Assembly (NCBI RefSeq): GCF_029962835.1
Contig: NC_080578.1
Coordinates: 103,395,759-103,459,758 of the forward strand
Origin: Magnolia sinica
Lineage: Eukaryota > Streptophyta > Magnoliopsida > Magnoliales > Magnoliaceae
Direction of reading: 5' to 3'
Length of the DNA: 64,000 nt
Below the pieces are notes generated by a model. It had not been told where the DNA came from and did not search any database. It saw nothing but the letters and a program-made list of their open reading frames with translations. How positions within the stretch are numbered: the stretch's first letter is position 1; each line of letters starts with the position of its first letter. Shown in pieces: positions 45,400 to 58,100 of this stretch. The position numbers and the translations under genes are program-made.

Positions 45400-46008
45400 G
45401 GGCCTGTTTGTGGGAGTGGATTTGGAACCCTTTGGATTCAGAACCCACGGGATTAGAAAACCCCTGATTGACAAACCTCCCAGTATGTTTAGCACCCTGG
45501 AGTGAGAATCAACTTTAATAAAAAAATATCTCTGCATGTATATTTATAGGGATTTGAATTTAATTACTAAATTAACTTTAATATCTTTAATTAGTGAGAT
45601 ATATAATTTTTGATACAATGGTTGTGATAAGCTGTTGAAATATATGCTTTGCTTGAAAATGATGAAATTCCGAGTCTCAGATGGACCATAGGCACAAGAT
45701 CATGTCTAAATGACTAACCAACGATTTTTAAATGTTAATTAATATAGACAATGTTTGGACGATGCTGATTTACATGGACAATGTTTGGACTGTGCTGATT
45801 ATCATTAGTGGGCCATGTGCCCAATAGAATGATAGTGTATAGCGACGCATATGTTACACTTGCAATTATTGAAATGCTTTTAGGTGTAATCCATGCTCTT
45901 GTGGATTGCAAACCGAAACCCCCTGGATTAGAAACCCCTAGTTACTTTATGCTATCAAACAACCAAGGGAATCTAAAACCCCTCCAATCCACGATGCCAA
46001 ACAACCCC
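45400..46008. mobile_element. TIR-type MITE-like element (GGGCCTGTTTG ends)
   Basis: Ends GGGCCTGTTTGTGGG and ATGCCAAACAACCCC are inverted, and internal words GGATTTGGAACCC and TCTAAAACCCCTCCAATCC repeat the inversion. The ends resemble common plant hAT MITEs. Flanking octamers GTGTATTA and TGGTATAA match at only five positions, so no firm target duplication. Confidence 0.55.
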
Positions 46009-47164
46009 TGGTATAAGGGTGCAAGTGCATGAGTGTATGAGGGAGGGGTGTGTGTGTGAAAAACAAGAAGGCTATCACATTCATATGAGCTAACGAAACC
46101 TGCTAGGCTGTGTTGTGAGAACCCTCTCTATAAGGTGTTGTGAGAAAACTGGCATGGGTACTGCGAAGATGCAGATTGAGTAAAGGGACTTTGAAACCTT
46201 GAACTTTTGCATGGCTATTATGATGTATTGTTATATACATTGCATTCATTAATTTGACTGCCCTTTTTAAGACGTGTATTCAAACTTGAGATGAATCGAG
46301 ACCTTACATGACTTATGTGAACCACGTTGCAAGAAACAATGGAAATTGAATACTTTCCAAAGCTATAGTAGTCGTGGATCAAGATGTATGTGTGTTTTCC
46401 CTTTTAAGTCAGACTTGAGAGTAGACATATAAATGATTTGTGGAAAATAAACATTGGATGGGGTTTTAGGAAAGTTTTTATGGTAGGAGTCGTTATCTGT
46501 CAATGTGTGTGGTAAAACAAGTTGGTAAACACAGATATATAAGATGGACAAAACACATAGTACAATAGGCACCAAGGAGCTTAGACCTTCAAAACCAAGT
46601 CGATGAAAAGCATAGAGTGGATAAAACACATATAGCACGATAGGTCTGAAGGATCTTAAACCCTCGAGGTAAGAGGTAGAATTTCCCACACATGGGTTCT
46701 TAGGGCTACATTGATGTCCATGTAGAAAGCCTCGAGCGAGGTGGATCCATGACCTAAGTGGCTCATACCATAGGAACAATGGGTATTGAAATGGCCCTCA
46801 TTGGAAGATTCTTCCCAGTGAACACAGTGGTGTTATGTCACATCAAACTCGTTGGTAAGTGTTTTGGATTATGATGAAGGGAAAACACAAATTTAAGCTA
46901 AATCCAAAACTTATTTGAGCCCAAGCAGCTTTCAAGCATAGGCAATCAATCCCATCACTTATTTGTGGTGTTACCTGCTTGAGCTTTGGATCTGGTTCAT
47001 TTGATGGGTTCTTATGGTAACATGAGCTGGTGAAGCTAACAGATAGTAGATTTTATACCATATCACGGTGGGTCCCACATGGCTTCGTGATGTAGGAACT
47101 TTGTGATAGTTTTTATGGGGAGTGGATTAGGTGTAGCCCTGGCCTCACTCTACATGGTGCGGAC
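46009..47164. repeat. Degenerate fold-back copies
   Basis: About 46300-46520 and 46740-47090 show family words (GGAAAATAAACATTGGATGG, GAAGGGAAAACACAAATTTA, GAGCTTTGGATCTGG, ATCACGGTGGGTCCCACATG). The 138-codon minus-strand frame at 46363-46779 lies in this repeat and has no domain. Confidence 0.55.
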
Positions 47165-47181
47165 TTGAGGTGGGGCCTACC

Positions 47182-47638
47182 TGCAAGAATTCTATAAGGT
47201 GGGCCTTATTAATTAACGGTTTGGATTGTCCTATGGGTTGGATAATGTGATCGGGCATACCAGTGAGCCTCATTATATTATGATACATTCAGAAATTTGT
47301 GTAAGGGGTGAAGTGCTACAACTGTGATGCACAAGCAGTATTTTAGAGGAACTAAGATTGTCAAATTCGTGTGGAGCCATAAGGAGAGGAGTTTTGATGG
47401 GTTTCAAACTCCTCTGCCCTAAGTTTTATAAAAATAGGGTTGGGTCTCCAATCCAACACCACCGACAGAAGTTTCAGCGCCATCACGACTTCTTTAAAGG
47501 GTATAAGGAGAGGAAGACCTCAGCGATCCTATCCACAACAATGACGTCTCAGTCAGGTACGCCATGTATTTAATATTCTTGATTTCCATATCCAATGCAC
47601 AACAACGTCCTATGACTATTCCACATCCGAATCTTATA
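47182..47638 (+). mobile_element. Solo LTR related to the Copia LTR at 21134
   Basis: Starts TGCAAGAATTC with downstream GGTGGGCCTTATTAATTAAC, like the Copia LTR (TGTAAGAACTC, GTGGGCCTTACTGATTAAC). It shares GATGGGTTTCAAACTC, the TATA-like TTTATAAAAATAGG and GTATAAGGAGAGGAAGA. Perfect 5-bp target duplication CTACC at 47177-47181 and 47639-47643. 457 bp; the last bases have drifted from CA. Confidence 0.85.
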
Positions 47639-47839
47639 CTACCTTGATGTATGTATTGTATATCAGCGCCGTATGTCTCTCTTTCCCGATCAACTCGGGA
47701 ACGAGACAAAAAATATATAGTAGATCCAAATCTAAGGTGGACCACTCGCCAGGAAAAAAATTATATACTTCCACATGGGATATAAAAGTTTTGGATCAAA
47801 CTGACATTTATTTTTTCCATTCATTCAGGTATATGTAAC

Positions 47840-48562
47840 TAGGGGTGTATGTGAAGTGAGCTAGCTCGATTAGTTCACTCAACTCAACTCGAAAAAGCTC
47901 GATTCAAAGTTGAGTTTGAGCCGAGTTAAGCTGATTTTTTGAGCTCAAAAATGAGTTTGAGTTAGCTCAAGTGGTAGACTGAGTGAAAGATACCTTGTTT
48001 CAACACTGAGGTCTTGGCATCGATTCCCTAATTGGGGTGGCTAATAGTGAAGTGTGATTTGACAATGGGTGTACTAAAAAGCTAATAAAAATATATAAAA
48101 AAAAACTTAAAAAAAAAAGTTAGCCACAGATCAACTCGAATTGAATCCAACTTGAATCGAACTCTGATTACACCAAATCGGTGACTTGATTACTTTGATT
48201 ATGATGTTGCTTACCAGGTGTTTGATGGAATTACTCGACGAAGTGTGGCTGGTGGCAAAGAATGTATGTATATGAAATGAATGCCTTTTTTTTTTTTTCA
48301 ATTTTTATGTTGCTTAGAAGGTGTTTTATTAAATACCTGTAAAATCACTGCTGTTGTTTTATATATAGTGAGATTTTAAAGGTGCAGTTCATCTATTTGT
48401 GAAAATGTTGCACAGGTGAACTCAGTTTGATCTTGGCTCGAACTCGGCTCGTATTGGCCCGAGCTACTGACCGAACCAAGCTGGCCCGTCAGGTTTGAGG
48501 ACTGAGCCGAGCCGAGTTCGAGCTTAGGTCAACTAATGGTTGAGGCGAGGTGTATATCCCTA
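47840..48562. mobile_element. hAT-like non-autonomous element, copy 3
   Basis: Ends TAGGGGTGTA (47840-47849) and TATATCCCTA (48553-48562), 8 of 10 inverse. Flanking octamers TATGTAAC and CGTATAAC agree at five positions and differ by three transitions. The host fold-back reads continuously when one octamer is kept, which supports an 8-bp duplication. The interior is rich in GAGTTTGAG, CTCGGCTC and GAGCCGAG words. Confidence 0.65.
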
Positions 48563-48760
48563 CGTATAACCTCATCAAAAGATTGGAGGGTAAATAAACC
48601 TCAAGGTGGGCGTTAAATCACCACTTTTACCAATGCTGCATTCTCACCCGAGATTTTGATTGCTTCATTTTTTGGTTCATGCCATTAGAACCTGTCGAAA
48701 CAGATTAACAGCAGTAATATACAATAAATACATTAAGGTGGCCCCCACCGTAAGGGCCGC

Positions 48761-49003
48761 ACCAAATCTACTATCGGCTTTTGCAGGGAACCCGCGTCCC
48801 ATGTACAGCGTGCGCGGCTACCATCTCTCACACGTGTGCCGGGAACTCACCTCAGCTTATCAAATCTCCCCTCGCGCGAATCGTTTTACCCTTTTCTGTA
48901 GACTTTTGGCCCCGCTGGAGTTTTTATATGATAGGAAGGAGAGAGAGAAAGGAGGGCAAACCGGCAAAGGCCAAAGAGGGGGAAGCTGACTCTTACCTTT
49001 TTG

Positions 49004-49042
<39 letters not shown>

Positions 49043-49108
49043 TCCTCTCCCCTGCTCTCTCCGTTCGTCCCTTCCTCCCTCTCTCTGTCTGTCTCTCTGT
49101 CTCTCGAA
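48761..49108 (+). promoter_or_regulatory. Probable SAE2 promoter and 5' UTR
   Basis: Between the fold-back right end and the SAE2 start codon. CACGTG (G-box core) is at 48831-48836 inside the perfect palindrome CACACGTGTG. A TATA-like TTTTATATGATA is at about 48921-48932. A pure (CT)n run of about 34 bp (49005-49038) and a CT-rich stretch to 49107 are typical of plant 5' UTRs. Transcription start inferred only; if it lay upstream of 48928, an ATG there would open an upstream frame that overlaps exon 1. Confidence 0.5.
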
Positions 49109-49141
49109 ATGGCCTCAGAGCAGCAGCAACAGGCAATCAAG
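49109..49141 (+). CDS. SAE2 exon 1
   Basis: Codons 1-11. ATG follows the CT-rich leader; donor GTACCT at 49142. Confidence 0.9.
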
Positions 49142-52100
49142 GTACCTTTCCCTTTCCCACCTTTCCTTATTATTATTATTTTATTTTTAAGGAAGATTTC
49201 TTAGACTCCATTGAAGTAGAGAACTAAAGCTGTACGGAAAACTACTGTTTTTTTTCTAGGGTTCCAAGGTCCTGATGGTTGGGGCCGGTGGCATCGGCTG
49301 CGAACTTCTCAAGACTCTAGCTCTCTCCGGTTTCGTAGATATTCACATTGTAATTACTTCTCCTTTATTATTCTCCCTGTCTTTGACTTTTGATTCGGTC
49401 TTGGGTCTTTTTTGGATGCCAGACGTACTAAAAAGCGGCAGATTAGGGTCCATGATGTAAAATCCATAGTCAATCCAAACATGCTACATCTGTTTATACT
49501 ATCTCAAAGTTCGGGTTCAGTTAAAAAAAATTCTTCGAGGCAGTTTAATTCCTGCACAAATTTCAGAAGAGTTATTGAAAGATAGAAACCAACAAATTTT
49601 TTATATGAGTTTTTTTTTTTTTGTTATTTTTAAAATATTGAATAATTGGTGAATTAAGTTATATTAATTTGCGCATTATTTAGGAATAATCTGTAAAAGA
49701 TTTTGCGCTGGAGCAATGCTCCAGCTGGTTCCCCAGCCTGGGTAAAGGAGTGTTGATGTCTGGTTGGTAGTCGTTCGTTGAACTCCCATCATGCAATTAT
49801 GGGAAAGCCAACTCACTTAGGTGGGACAAGGTTATGATGATGGCGATGGTTCATGAACAATGAGACTGAAATACCTAGGCAAGAAGAAAATTACATAACT
49901 ACATTTACAACAGTACTAAACACAATTAAATCTTCAAAAAATAAAAATAAAAGTCCATGAATAGTTTCTGAACCATAATTAACTTGCCAACTATCTATGG
50001 GATTTCTTTTAACCTCTCAAAGATAAAAAAAATCCATAAAATTTGACAACCAATTTTATTTATTTATTATTTTATTTTTTTGACAGAACAAAAATTATTA
50101 GAAGACCCGCCAAAAGGCAGGAAAAGAATTTCACCAAAAAAATCATAATTAAAAGAAAAGATAATTTGATAACTGTGCTCGTGGCCTCTTTAGTAGTAAT
50201 TGTTGAAAGCATCCACCCCTTCCCAAAGTGTTGGACTTTCCATTAGATGTACTACGTGTTAATTTCCTGGCACATATCTAGCAAAGCTTGCTTGTCAAAT
50301 TAACATAGAAAGAGGGCATGTTTCTAAATTTTATGACATGAGAGCATATATAATTGTTGTCTACTCAACACCTTTTTCCTGGGTTTGCCCATCAAAATTT
50401 TCATACCTCAAATCAGTTTTCTTTGGCCAAACTTTCCAAAGAAAATAAATTTAACATGCTTTCGATGCATGATCCATTTTGAGGTGAGTGTTGTGCATAA
50501 TTTCTCGCTGTGTTTCTTGTTGGTTATTTTCCCATCAATTTTATCATCATCCCTAGACGATGTTTTTGCCATTTTGTGAAGCCAACATTTGGTATTTATG
50601 GTAAAAGAGGCCACTTAAGTGTGGCTCGAACATGTACAGGTTTAAAACTTTGCTGTGTTACTTTGAGTAGATAAATATTATAAAATTATATTGCAAAGAT
50701 GATCCTCCACTTTCCTTTCGAAAAAAGAAGATCCTCCACTATTCAACATAAAGGGATTTCTTCTGCTGTCTATTGCTGATTATTTTTCATCTGGATGAAA
50801 GCACCTAGTATTGTGCATGAGGATGAATATCCTTCAGAAGTTTGGAGTATTTGGAGTTATATGATCCTATTGAATATGGTTTTGTTGTGCATTCTTATTT
50901 CTAACATTTACGCATTCAATTCATATATATTTATCTTCTCTTGTAGATTGACATGGACACAATTGAAGTAAGTAACCTAAATAGGCAATTTTTGTTTCGC
51001 CAATCACATGTGGGGCAGTCCAAGGCTAAAGTAAGCAAACCAAATTAATTTATTTTAATTTCTTATGTCAAAACCATCTTGTGTGGTTCTTGACATGTTC
51101 TTGTTGAGTGCGCTGGATGCTTTCGCAGTAATACAAACAGAGTTTAATTGAATCTTTATTTCCACCAGGTTGCTCGTGACGCGGTGCTAAGATTTAGGCC
51201 ACATATAAATATTACAGCACATCACGGAAATGTCAAGAATCCAGAGTTTAACGTGGATTTTTTTAAGCAATTCAATGTGGTTTTGAATGGCCTCGACAAC
51301 CTAGACGCTAGACGACATGTGAACCGCCTTTGCTTGGCAGCTGATGTCCCTTTGGTTGAAAGTGGGACTACAGGGTTCTTAGGACAGGTGACTGTTTTAC
51401 TTTGGATTTTTCCCTTTAAACTCTTCATTGCATATCAATATAATCTATTTTATGTGTTAACTTGATTGCTTATGCATCTTGACAATAAGATTTTGTTTGT
51501 GGTTATGCCTCATCATCATAGAAACATGCTTGAACAAACGTGGCCGGACTTGAGACTCAACAAATGCTTATTTTGTGCCAACTTGAGGCTTTACCAAGTC
51601 ACTCAAAATTGAGCTAAAACAAAAGTGATCACTGACCATGACCCATCATCACCATCATCATTGTAGTCCTTTTCCTGCTATTTAGGATTGGCCGATGACC
51701 ATGACACCGATTTAGTTACAAAACTGGGAAAAAGCAGGAGAGTTAGAGATCATTTCCTTGTTTAGGTTTCCTAGATCCAACCATTGCAATGCTGATAACT
51801 TGGATATTTGATGATTTATAGGTTGCCTCTAGTGACACCACGCGTTGGGCCCTTAATCACATAATGTGCTCTCCTCTTTGTTACCATATGCGCGTAATTG
51901 TATTTTAGTACTGCAGTACTGCTGTAAATGTAGTTATGTAGTGTACTTCTTGCCTATGTATTTCAGTCTCTTTGTTTTTACATCACTATGCACTTGAATC
52001 ATTGTATTCTTTGTGCGTTGGGCCCTTAATCACATAATGTGCTCTCCTCTTTGTTATCATATGCACATAATTATATTTTAGTACTGCTGTAAATGTAGTT

Positions 52101-55100
52101 ATGTAGTGTACTTCTTGCCTATGTATTTCAGTCTCATTGTTTTTATATCACTATGCAGTTAAATCATTGTATTCTTTGTATATTAGAGGTTTCGGCAAAT
52201 ACGATTTTAAGGAAAGTGATCTTGCTTCTCTTTACATTGCATAGTTTCCAAGACATGAGATGAAATCAGTTCTGAAGGGAGAGACATCTATTTCCTCAAA
52301 TATGGTTCCTTTTGAGATCATTTGGGAAAGGCCACTTTTTAGCACATTTTTCCTGTCAAGTTATAACAACTTCTAATGATAACAATAATAAAAGAAGGCC
52401 TGACTTACAAGGTATTCAAATAATGATAATGGTGGCTGTAATGGCCAGCCTTATGGCCGTTACAATATGGGCCATGATGACCATTACAGCTCAAAATTTT
52501 TTTGAAGGAAGGAAAATGTTTGGGCTATCGGCCCATATCGGACCATTATGGGCCTGCCCGCTGTGGGCCTTTTTTTTTTCCTTTTTCAGAACGGGTGTTA
52601 TGGCCTTGCATCGCATAAAGGGACTTTTTGAATGCTACCATTATTTAACAATCATTATGACTGTTACATGATCCTTTTGAATACCATGGTGACCTAGTTG
52701 TAGTGTTGCCCTAATTCAATCTTCAGAATCTAGATGACTTGACATATACCGTCAAGTTGACATGCATATAATTGTTGCCACCATGCCTAACACTTCTTCC
52801 GTAGAATCTATTTGCACAAAGATTATAGGCAATCCTAAAAATTCATCAATGTGTCAAAGGGGAGCTTCCTTAATTGGACTTGTGTGTTGCTGCCTACAAT
52901 ACATATATGTTCTTACAACCATAGTTATCATAATCATTATCGTATCGCAAATTGTAGTAGGGGGCCTGAATTGTATTGTTAACTGTAAGATTTTATTTTA
53001 TTTTTTTAAATTTTCTTAAAAAATCAGAAAAAAACTGTACAAATTATAAATCAGAAAAAAGAAAAAGAAAACATATCTTAAAAAGGAGAAGAAAACACAT
53101 CAACATTCATTTTCCATCAATATGCCCCAAGAAAAGTAACATATAATGACATTATTAATTGGGAACCTATAACTAACTCGATGGACTTCAAATTTAATGT
53201 TTTTCTCAAAGAATAAACATTCACATGTTTTAGAGTCAAATTTCTAAAGTGCAAGTTCTCAACGAAGACTTCAAAAAAATCTTTTATAAGTTCTCATTAT
53301 TATACAAAGAACCAAATATAGCTATGAGTTTAAAATCACATAGGGCCTGTTTGATTTTTCGGCTCAAGTGTAATTACCATGTAAATGGGTAATAATTATT
53401 TACCTAGGTAATTACGACATCCTTCCCAATGTGGATGTGACAATTTACTTTTTTAACACTTAAATCGAGAAAATTACAACATCGATGTGGGGCCCATCAT
53501 GATGTATGTTACATAAAATAGATGAACGGTGCGGATATATCATATACATTATGGTGGGGTCCACATATTTAAGTCAACACTTTTGTTTCGATTTTCGAGG
53601 TGGAATTACTCTCATATTTTCAAACAAGGTGAAAAAGTAGTAATTACTTACCATGATTTACATGTATCATGGAAAATCAAACAGGCCCATAATGAAACTC
53701 TTGAAAAACACAATTTGGATTTAAGGTTTGTGGATAAAATAAATAAAGTAAGTATGCGTCTTTAAGTTGAGGTCAAATCCTAAACACCATTACTGCAATA
53801 AATATAGGTAAATATGATCATGGTCATCCATAAAAGATACTTGATAAGTCATATATCAGTTTGGTGTTTTGACCAATTAAGAGGTAGAAATCATTAAAAA
53901 AACTCTACAATTCAAGGTTGAAGATAAGATCTATCATTTATTCTTGCAAAGAATAAAATAAAACGATTGACATGTTTTAAAAGATGCTTAAAGCATCCAC
54001 AAATTTAAAAAAAAACGAAATGGAATTGATGCAGGACAATTAACCACTTGCTCTAAAAGCTCGAACTGTTAGAGCATGGCAAATCAATCCCTTTATCTCA
54101 TAGCCCAGTCCCCACATCTCATAGGTTAGGACCTTGGCCGAACCCCCCTCGTGGGCTCCAAATCACATGGGTACCGTCTCACACGAGCTACCTGCCTCAC
54201 ACGGGCTGCCCACCCCGAGTGTGTCCCCGCATCCCATAGGCTACCTCACTCGAGCCCGGTGTGAAACTGCCACTGCATTAGGAATCCACATAAAGTTTAA
54301 AAAGGAATAGAAAAAATAGAATTTGAATCGTAAATCTAGAGTTGAATCATAAATCGTTGGATACAAATCATAGAATCATAGGATCCATCCAAAAATGGAT
54401 TCAAAGTGGAATTCTAGTCTCCTGCTTGTTAGATGAGTAGAGACAACATAGTGTGTGTGAGTGATCCATGGTTCAATCCTCGGAAGTGTTACCTTTAAAA
54501 AAAAAAAAAAAAAAAAAAAAAACATGAATTCAAGTCGTTTTGCTTAAGATTCCAACTCAAAATTGTAAATTGTAAATCGTAAAATTTGTAAATTGTAACA
54601 TTTTGACAACGGTGTTTATGATGTCTACCGCAACAATCCTTAAAGATCCTTATTCGCCCCTAACATCTGCTTGATGTGCATGGAGAATGCGGAGATGATT
54701 GATCATTCCTTCATTCATTGTCCTTTTGTTCGTAAAGTGTGTGAGCACTTTCTATAATTCTTTCATACTAATTGGGTGATTCGAAAGTCAGTGGAAGACC
54801 TTTTTTTTGGCTTGGCATTGGGGCGGGGTGGTGAAATCTGGGAAAGCCATGTGGAGATTCATTATCATGGCTTTCTTTTGGTTCATACGGGGGGATTAGA
54901 ATGGCTGCTGCTTTCAAATGAGAGCTCTTCAGTGGAATCGATTATTAGGAAAGTTAAGGGTCTTGTTTTGGGTTGGGCTGCTTATGTTAATGCAGTAAAG
55001 GCTGCAAATCTTGTCTTTTTGAGTATTAGTGTAGGGTTGTTTTCTTTTCTTCCTTTCGTGGGCGTTTTAATAAAAATCTGTCATCTCTCTCTCAAAAAAA

Positions 55101-58100
55101 TAATAATCTACCACATTTTGATTGGTGAGAAGCAGAATTATGTGTAAGATTGACATGGAAAAGGCATATGATGATGTCAATATATGCATATGTACATGCA
55201 TGTCAAATGTTCATCGAGGAGAGATGGAATTATGTGGAAGATTGGCATGGAAAAGGCACATGACCATGTTGATTGGGATTTCCTTATTCCCTTGCCAGGA
55301 TGGGATTTGGTGAGAAATCTACTGGGTTTTTAAGAGAATGCATATCCATGGCTTTTTTTCTTGGTTTTGGTGAACGTATCTCCTTTAGTTTCTTATCTAG
55401 CTTGAAAGGCCTTTCTGGATTTGGAAATCTTGCATATTTAGTTTGTGTTTATTGATAGAATTGAGAAAAAAAATGGCCAGATGGTAATGAACGTATTGCT
55501 ATCTAATCTCCTAGTGTACTTCATCTGTTTATTCAGTATTACTGGCAGTGGTTGCATCTAAGATTGAGCTCCTTCAGAAGAATTTCATGTGGGAGGGGAG
55601 AAAGTAGGGTCGGAAATTTCATATTGCCAATTGGAAGGAGGCTCAAAAGGCTCTTTATAGTGCGGGCCTGAGAACGTTAGTATTAGGGAAAGAAATTGGG
55701 CAGTTTTGAGTAAATGGGCATATTGTTTTGAGGGAAAAAAACTTTGTGAAGATCGGTGGTCTTTGGGAAGTGTGATGAAGTGGGGTCGTTTCCAGGTCTT
55801 TGCTTTGGATTAAAGGGTATCAATGGTAATGGAAGGCTATTAGTGAAATGTGTAAGCATCAATACAGAAGCAATTGGGACATCTCAAACAGAGTCGGGAA
55901 GGAATTTAGTAAAGGAATTTGGTTTTTAGTTGGTGGAGGTGACAAAGTAAGGTTCTGGCAGGATGACGCTTTTGAATCTTCATTTTGGGAATTGTATGAG
56001 CTTGCAGTAGATAGGAAGAATGAGTCCTGGATTGTTCTGAATTAGTGGGGGATGACTTGGAACATAAGGCTTCAAAGGATTCTAGGATGAGGTGTTGGGC
56101 TTATTGCTAATTTTGCTAAGCAAGTTCAGTGATGTGCACGTTCACTAACATCTTGAGTGAGAACAGGAAATTGGATTTGCTTTCTTAGTTGGATTTGCTT
56201 TCCTAATTGGATTTGCTTTCTTAATTCATTTTTCAACTCAATTTTGTTGACAAAGAAAAAATGTTAACGAGTGGATGACAAGCATTGTGATACTCATCTA
56301 GAAGAGAGTAGGAGATGTGCAAGTTGCACCAACTATTAGGGGATCGACTTATGAATCACACAATGAAGCTACGGGAGAGGAAGGTGAAGAAAAGTTTTTG
56401 GCAAGAAACAAGGATATCAGAAATTAGTTTGGTCTCATGTTTGAGAGATTGAGGTTATTTTCTTATTAACGATGGTTAAGCGAAAATTATATATAAAAGA
56501 GGAAGTGTTTTTTTTTTTTGGTTGAAAGATTGGAAAGAGGAAGAATCTGTACATGTTTTTTTATAGATCTTGAGAAAGTACGCGATGAAGGATAGAGGAA
56601 GGTTACTTATGTGGTGGAGGAAAGGGGTCCCTAGAAGATATATGATCGTCTTGAAAGACATGTATGAGGGTGTCTCTTCATGGTTATCTTATGAGAGTGA
56701 GAATGAGTTGTGGGTTGTGGCAAGTCAGATGAGTTTGCTGCAGCAATGGTTTGCCATGGTTACCAGTAAGCATTTACCTTTTCGCACTTGTTATGGATGA
56801 GTTGACCACTAATATTGTGATGACGTCTTGTTAAATCTTGTTTGCAGATGTTGTATTGGTCAAGAAAACTAGAGAGCAGGTTACTGCTAAATAGGAGGTT
56901 TGGACGAGAAGCTAGAAGTATAAAAATTAGTAAAACTGTTTCGAATGCAATTATATATCAATTAGATGTAAAAAAATGCCTTTTAACATGGAGATCTCCA
57001 CGAGGAAGTAAACATGAGACTACCTCTTGGACATCCTCGAGAGGGAAAACATGGTATAATATGCAAGTTAAAGAAAGCAATTTATGGGCTTAAACTATTG
57101 CCAAGAGCTTGGTTCGAAAAATTGATATAAACTCTAATTGCTTTTGGACAATTAGATGTTTATCAATCAAAAAGCTTCAAGAATAGTGATTATTTTAGTA
57201 AATGTTGATGATATTATAGTCACAAGCCATGATGATAATGGCAGCTGAAGCACGATCTTAAGACACAATTCGACATAAAAGATCTTAGTAATTTGAAGTA
57301 CTTCTTAGGTATAGAAGTAGCTTGTAAAAAAAAAAGGGAATTTTCTTATCATAGCGGATAGTAGGGAGCTTCATAGAAGTGATCCTTCAGTTAAAATTGG
57401 TTGGTAGGAGATTCATCAAAGCCATTATTTCGTTAGCTCGACTTTACTATTCTCTTGAGTGGACATTGGATCTATAATTCAAAAGGCTTGTCAGATTGAT
57501 GAGGATAATTCCAATAACATTAGAGCTGGTGGAGAAGTGGAGATTCTTCTCTTGAGGGTTGTGTGATCGTTGCATGCTGATGAAACTTAATGAAAGAATT
57601 ATAAGACAACTACTCAATTGGTAGTGCCATATGGAGTATTTGGCAGTTAGGACACAATAAGAATAAATGATGGGTATGCAGCTATGAGGATTTTGGAATG
57701 GATGTGTGGGATGAGTAGAAAGAAATAAAGGATATAATCAAGTGAAAGGACACCTAAAGCTGCTTAAGAGTGGACCTGCTAGGAGATTGACTGATGGATA
57801 GCCAATTGGCATGATCCAACCATGTGGTACATAAGGAAGGGGGCTTCGATTAGAGTTGAAGGGAGGAGGATGGGGAGGAGACCTAAAGGAATGGAGTTGG
57901 ATTGAGGCGACAAGAAGGGATATGAGGGCTAGTTCGCCTATTGAGGATAGGATGGTAAAGCTGACCCAAATAGTTGCGACAAGGTTATGGTGATAATGAT
58001 GGTGTTGATTGTTTCAAATTTGTACCATTTTTAATGCCATTATGAGAAAATCACATGTTAAATTCAGTTACTGTCCGAGGACAAATGGGCATTTGTTCAG

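Larger units (their letters stand above)
47165..48760. repeat. Fold-back element split by two later insertions
   Basis: The left end GAGGTGGGGCCTACC (47167-47181) continues at 47639 with CTACCTTGATGTATGTATTG, then runs to the central CATTCAGGTATATGTAAC (47839). It resumes at 48563 with CGTATAACCTCATCAAAAG and goes on to the right end near 48750 (CATTAAGGTGGCCCCCACCG). The two gaps are a solo LTR and a hAT-like element. Removing both restores the family order. Confidence 0.75.

Noticed and set aside
46363..46779. 138-codon minus-strand open frame
   Set aside because: Entirely within degenerate fold-back copies.
48660..49227. Overlapping open frames on both strands around the SAE2 start
   Set aside because: They are out of frame with SAE2 exon 1 and arise from the CT-rich leader and intron 1.
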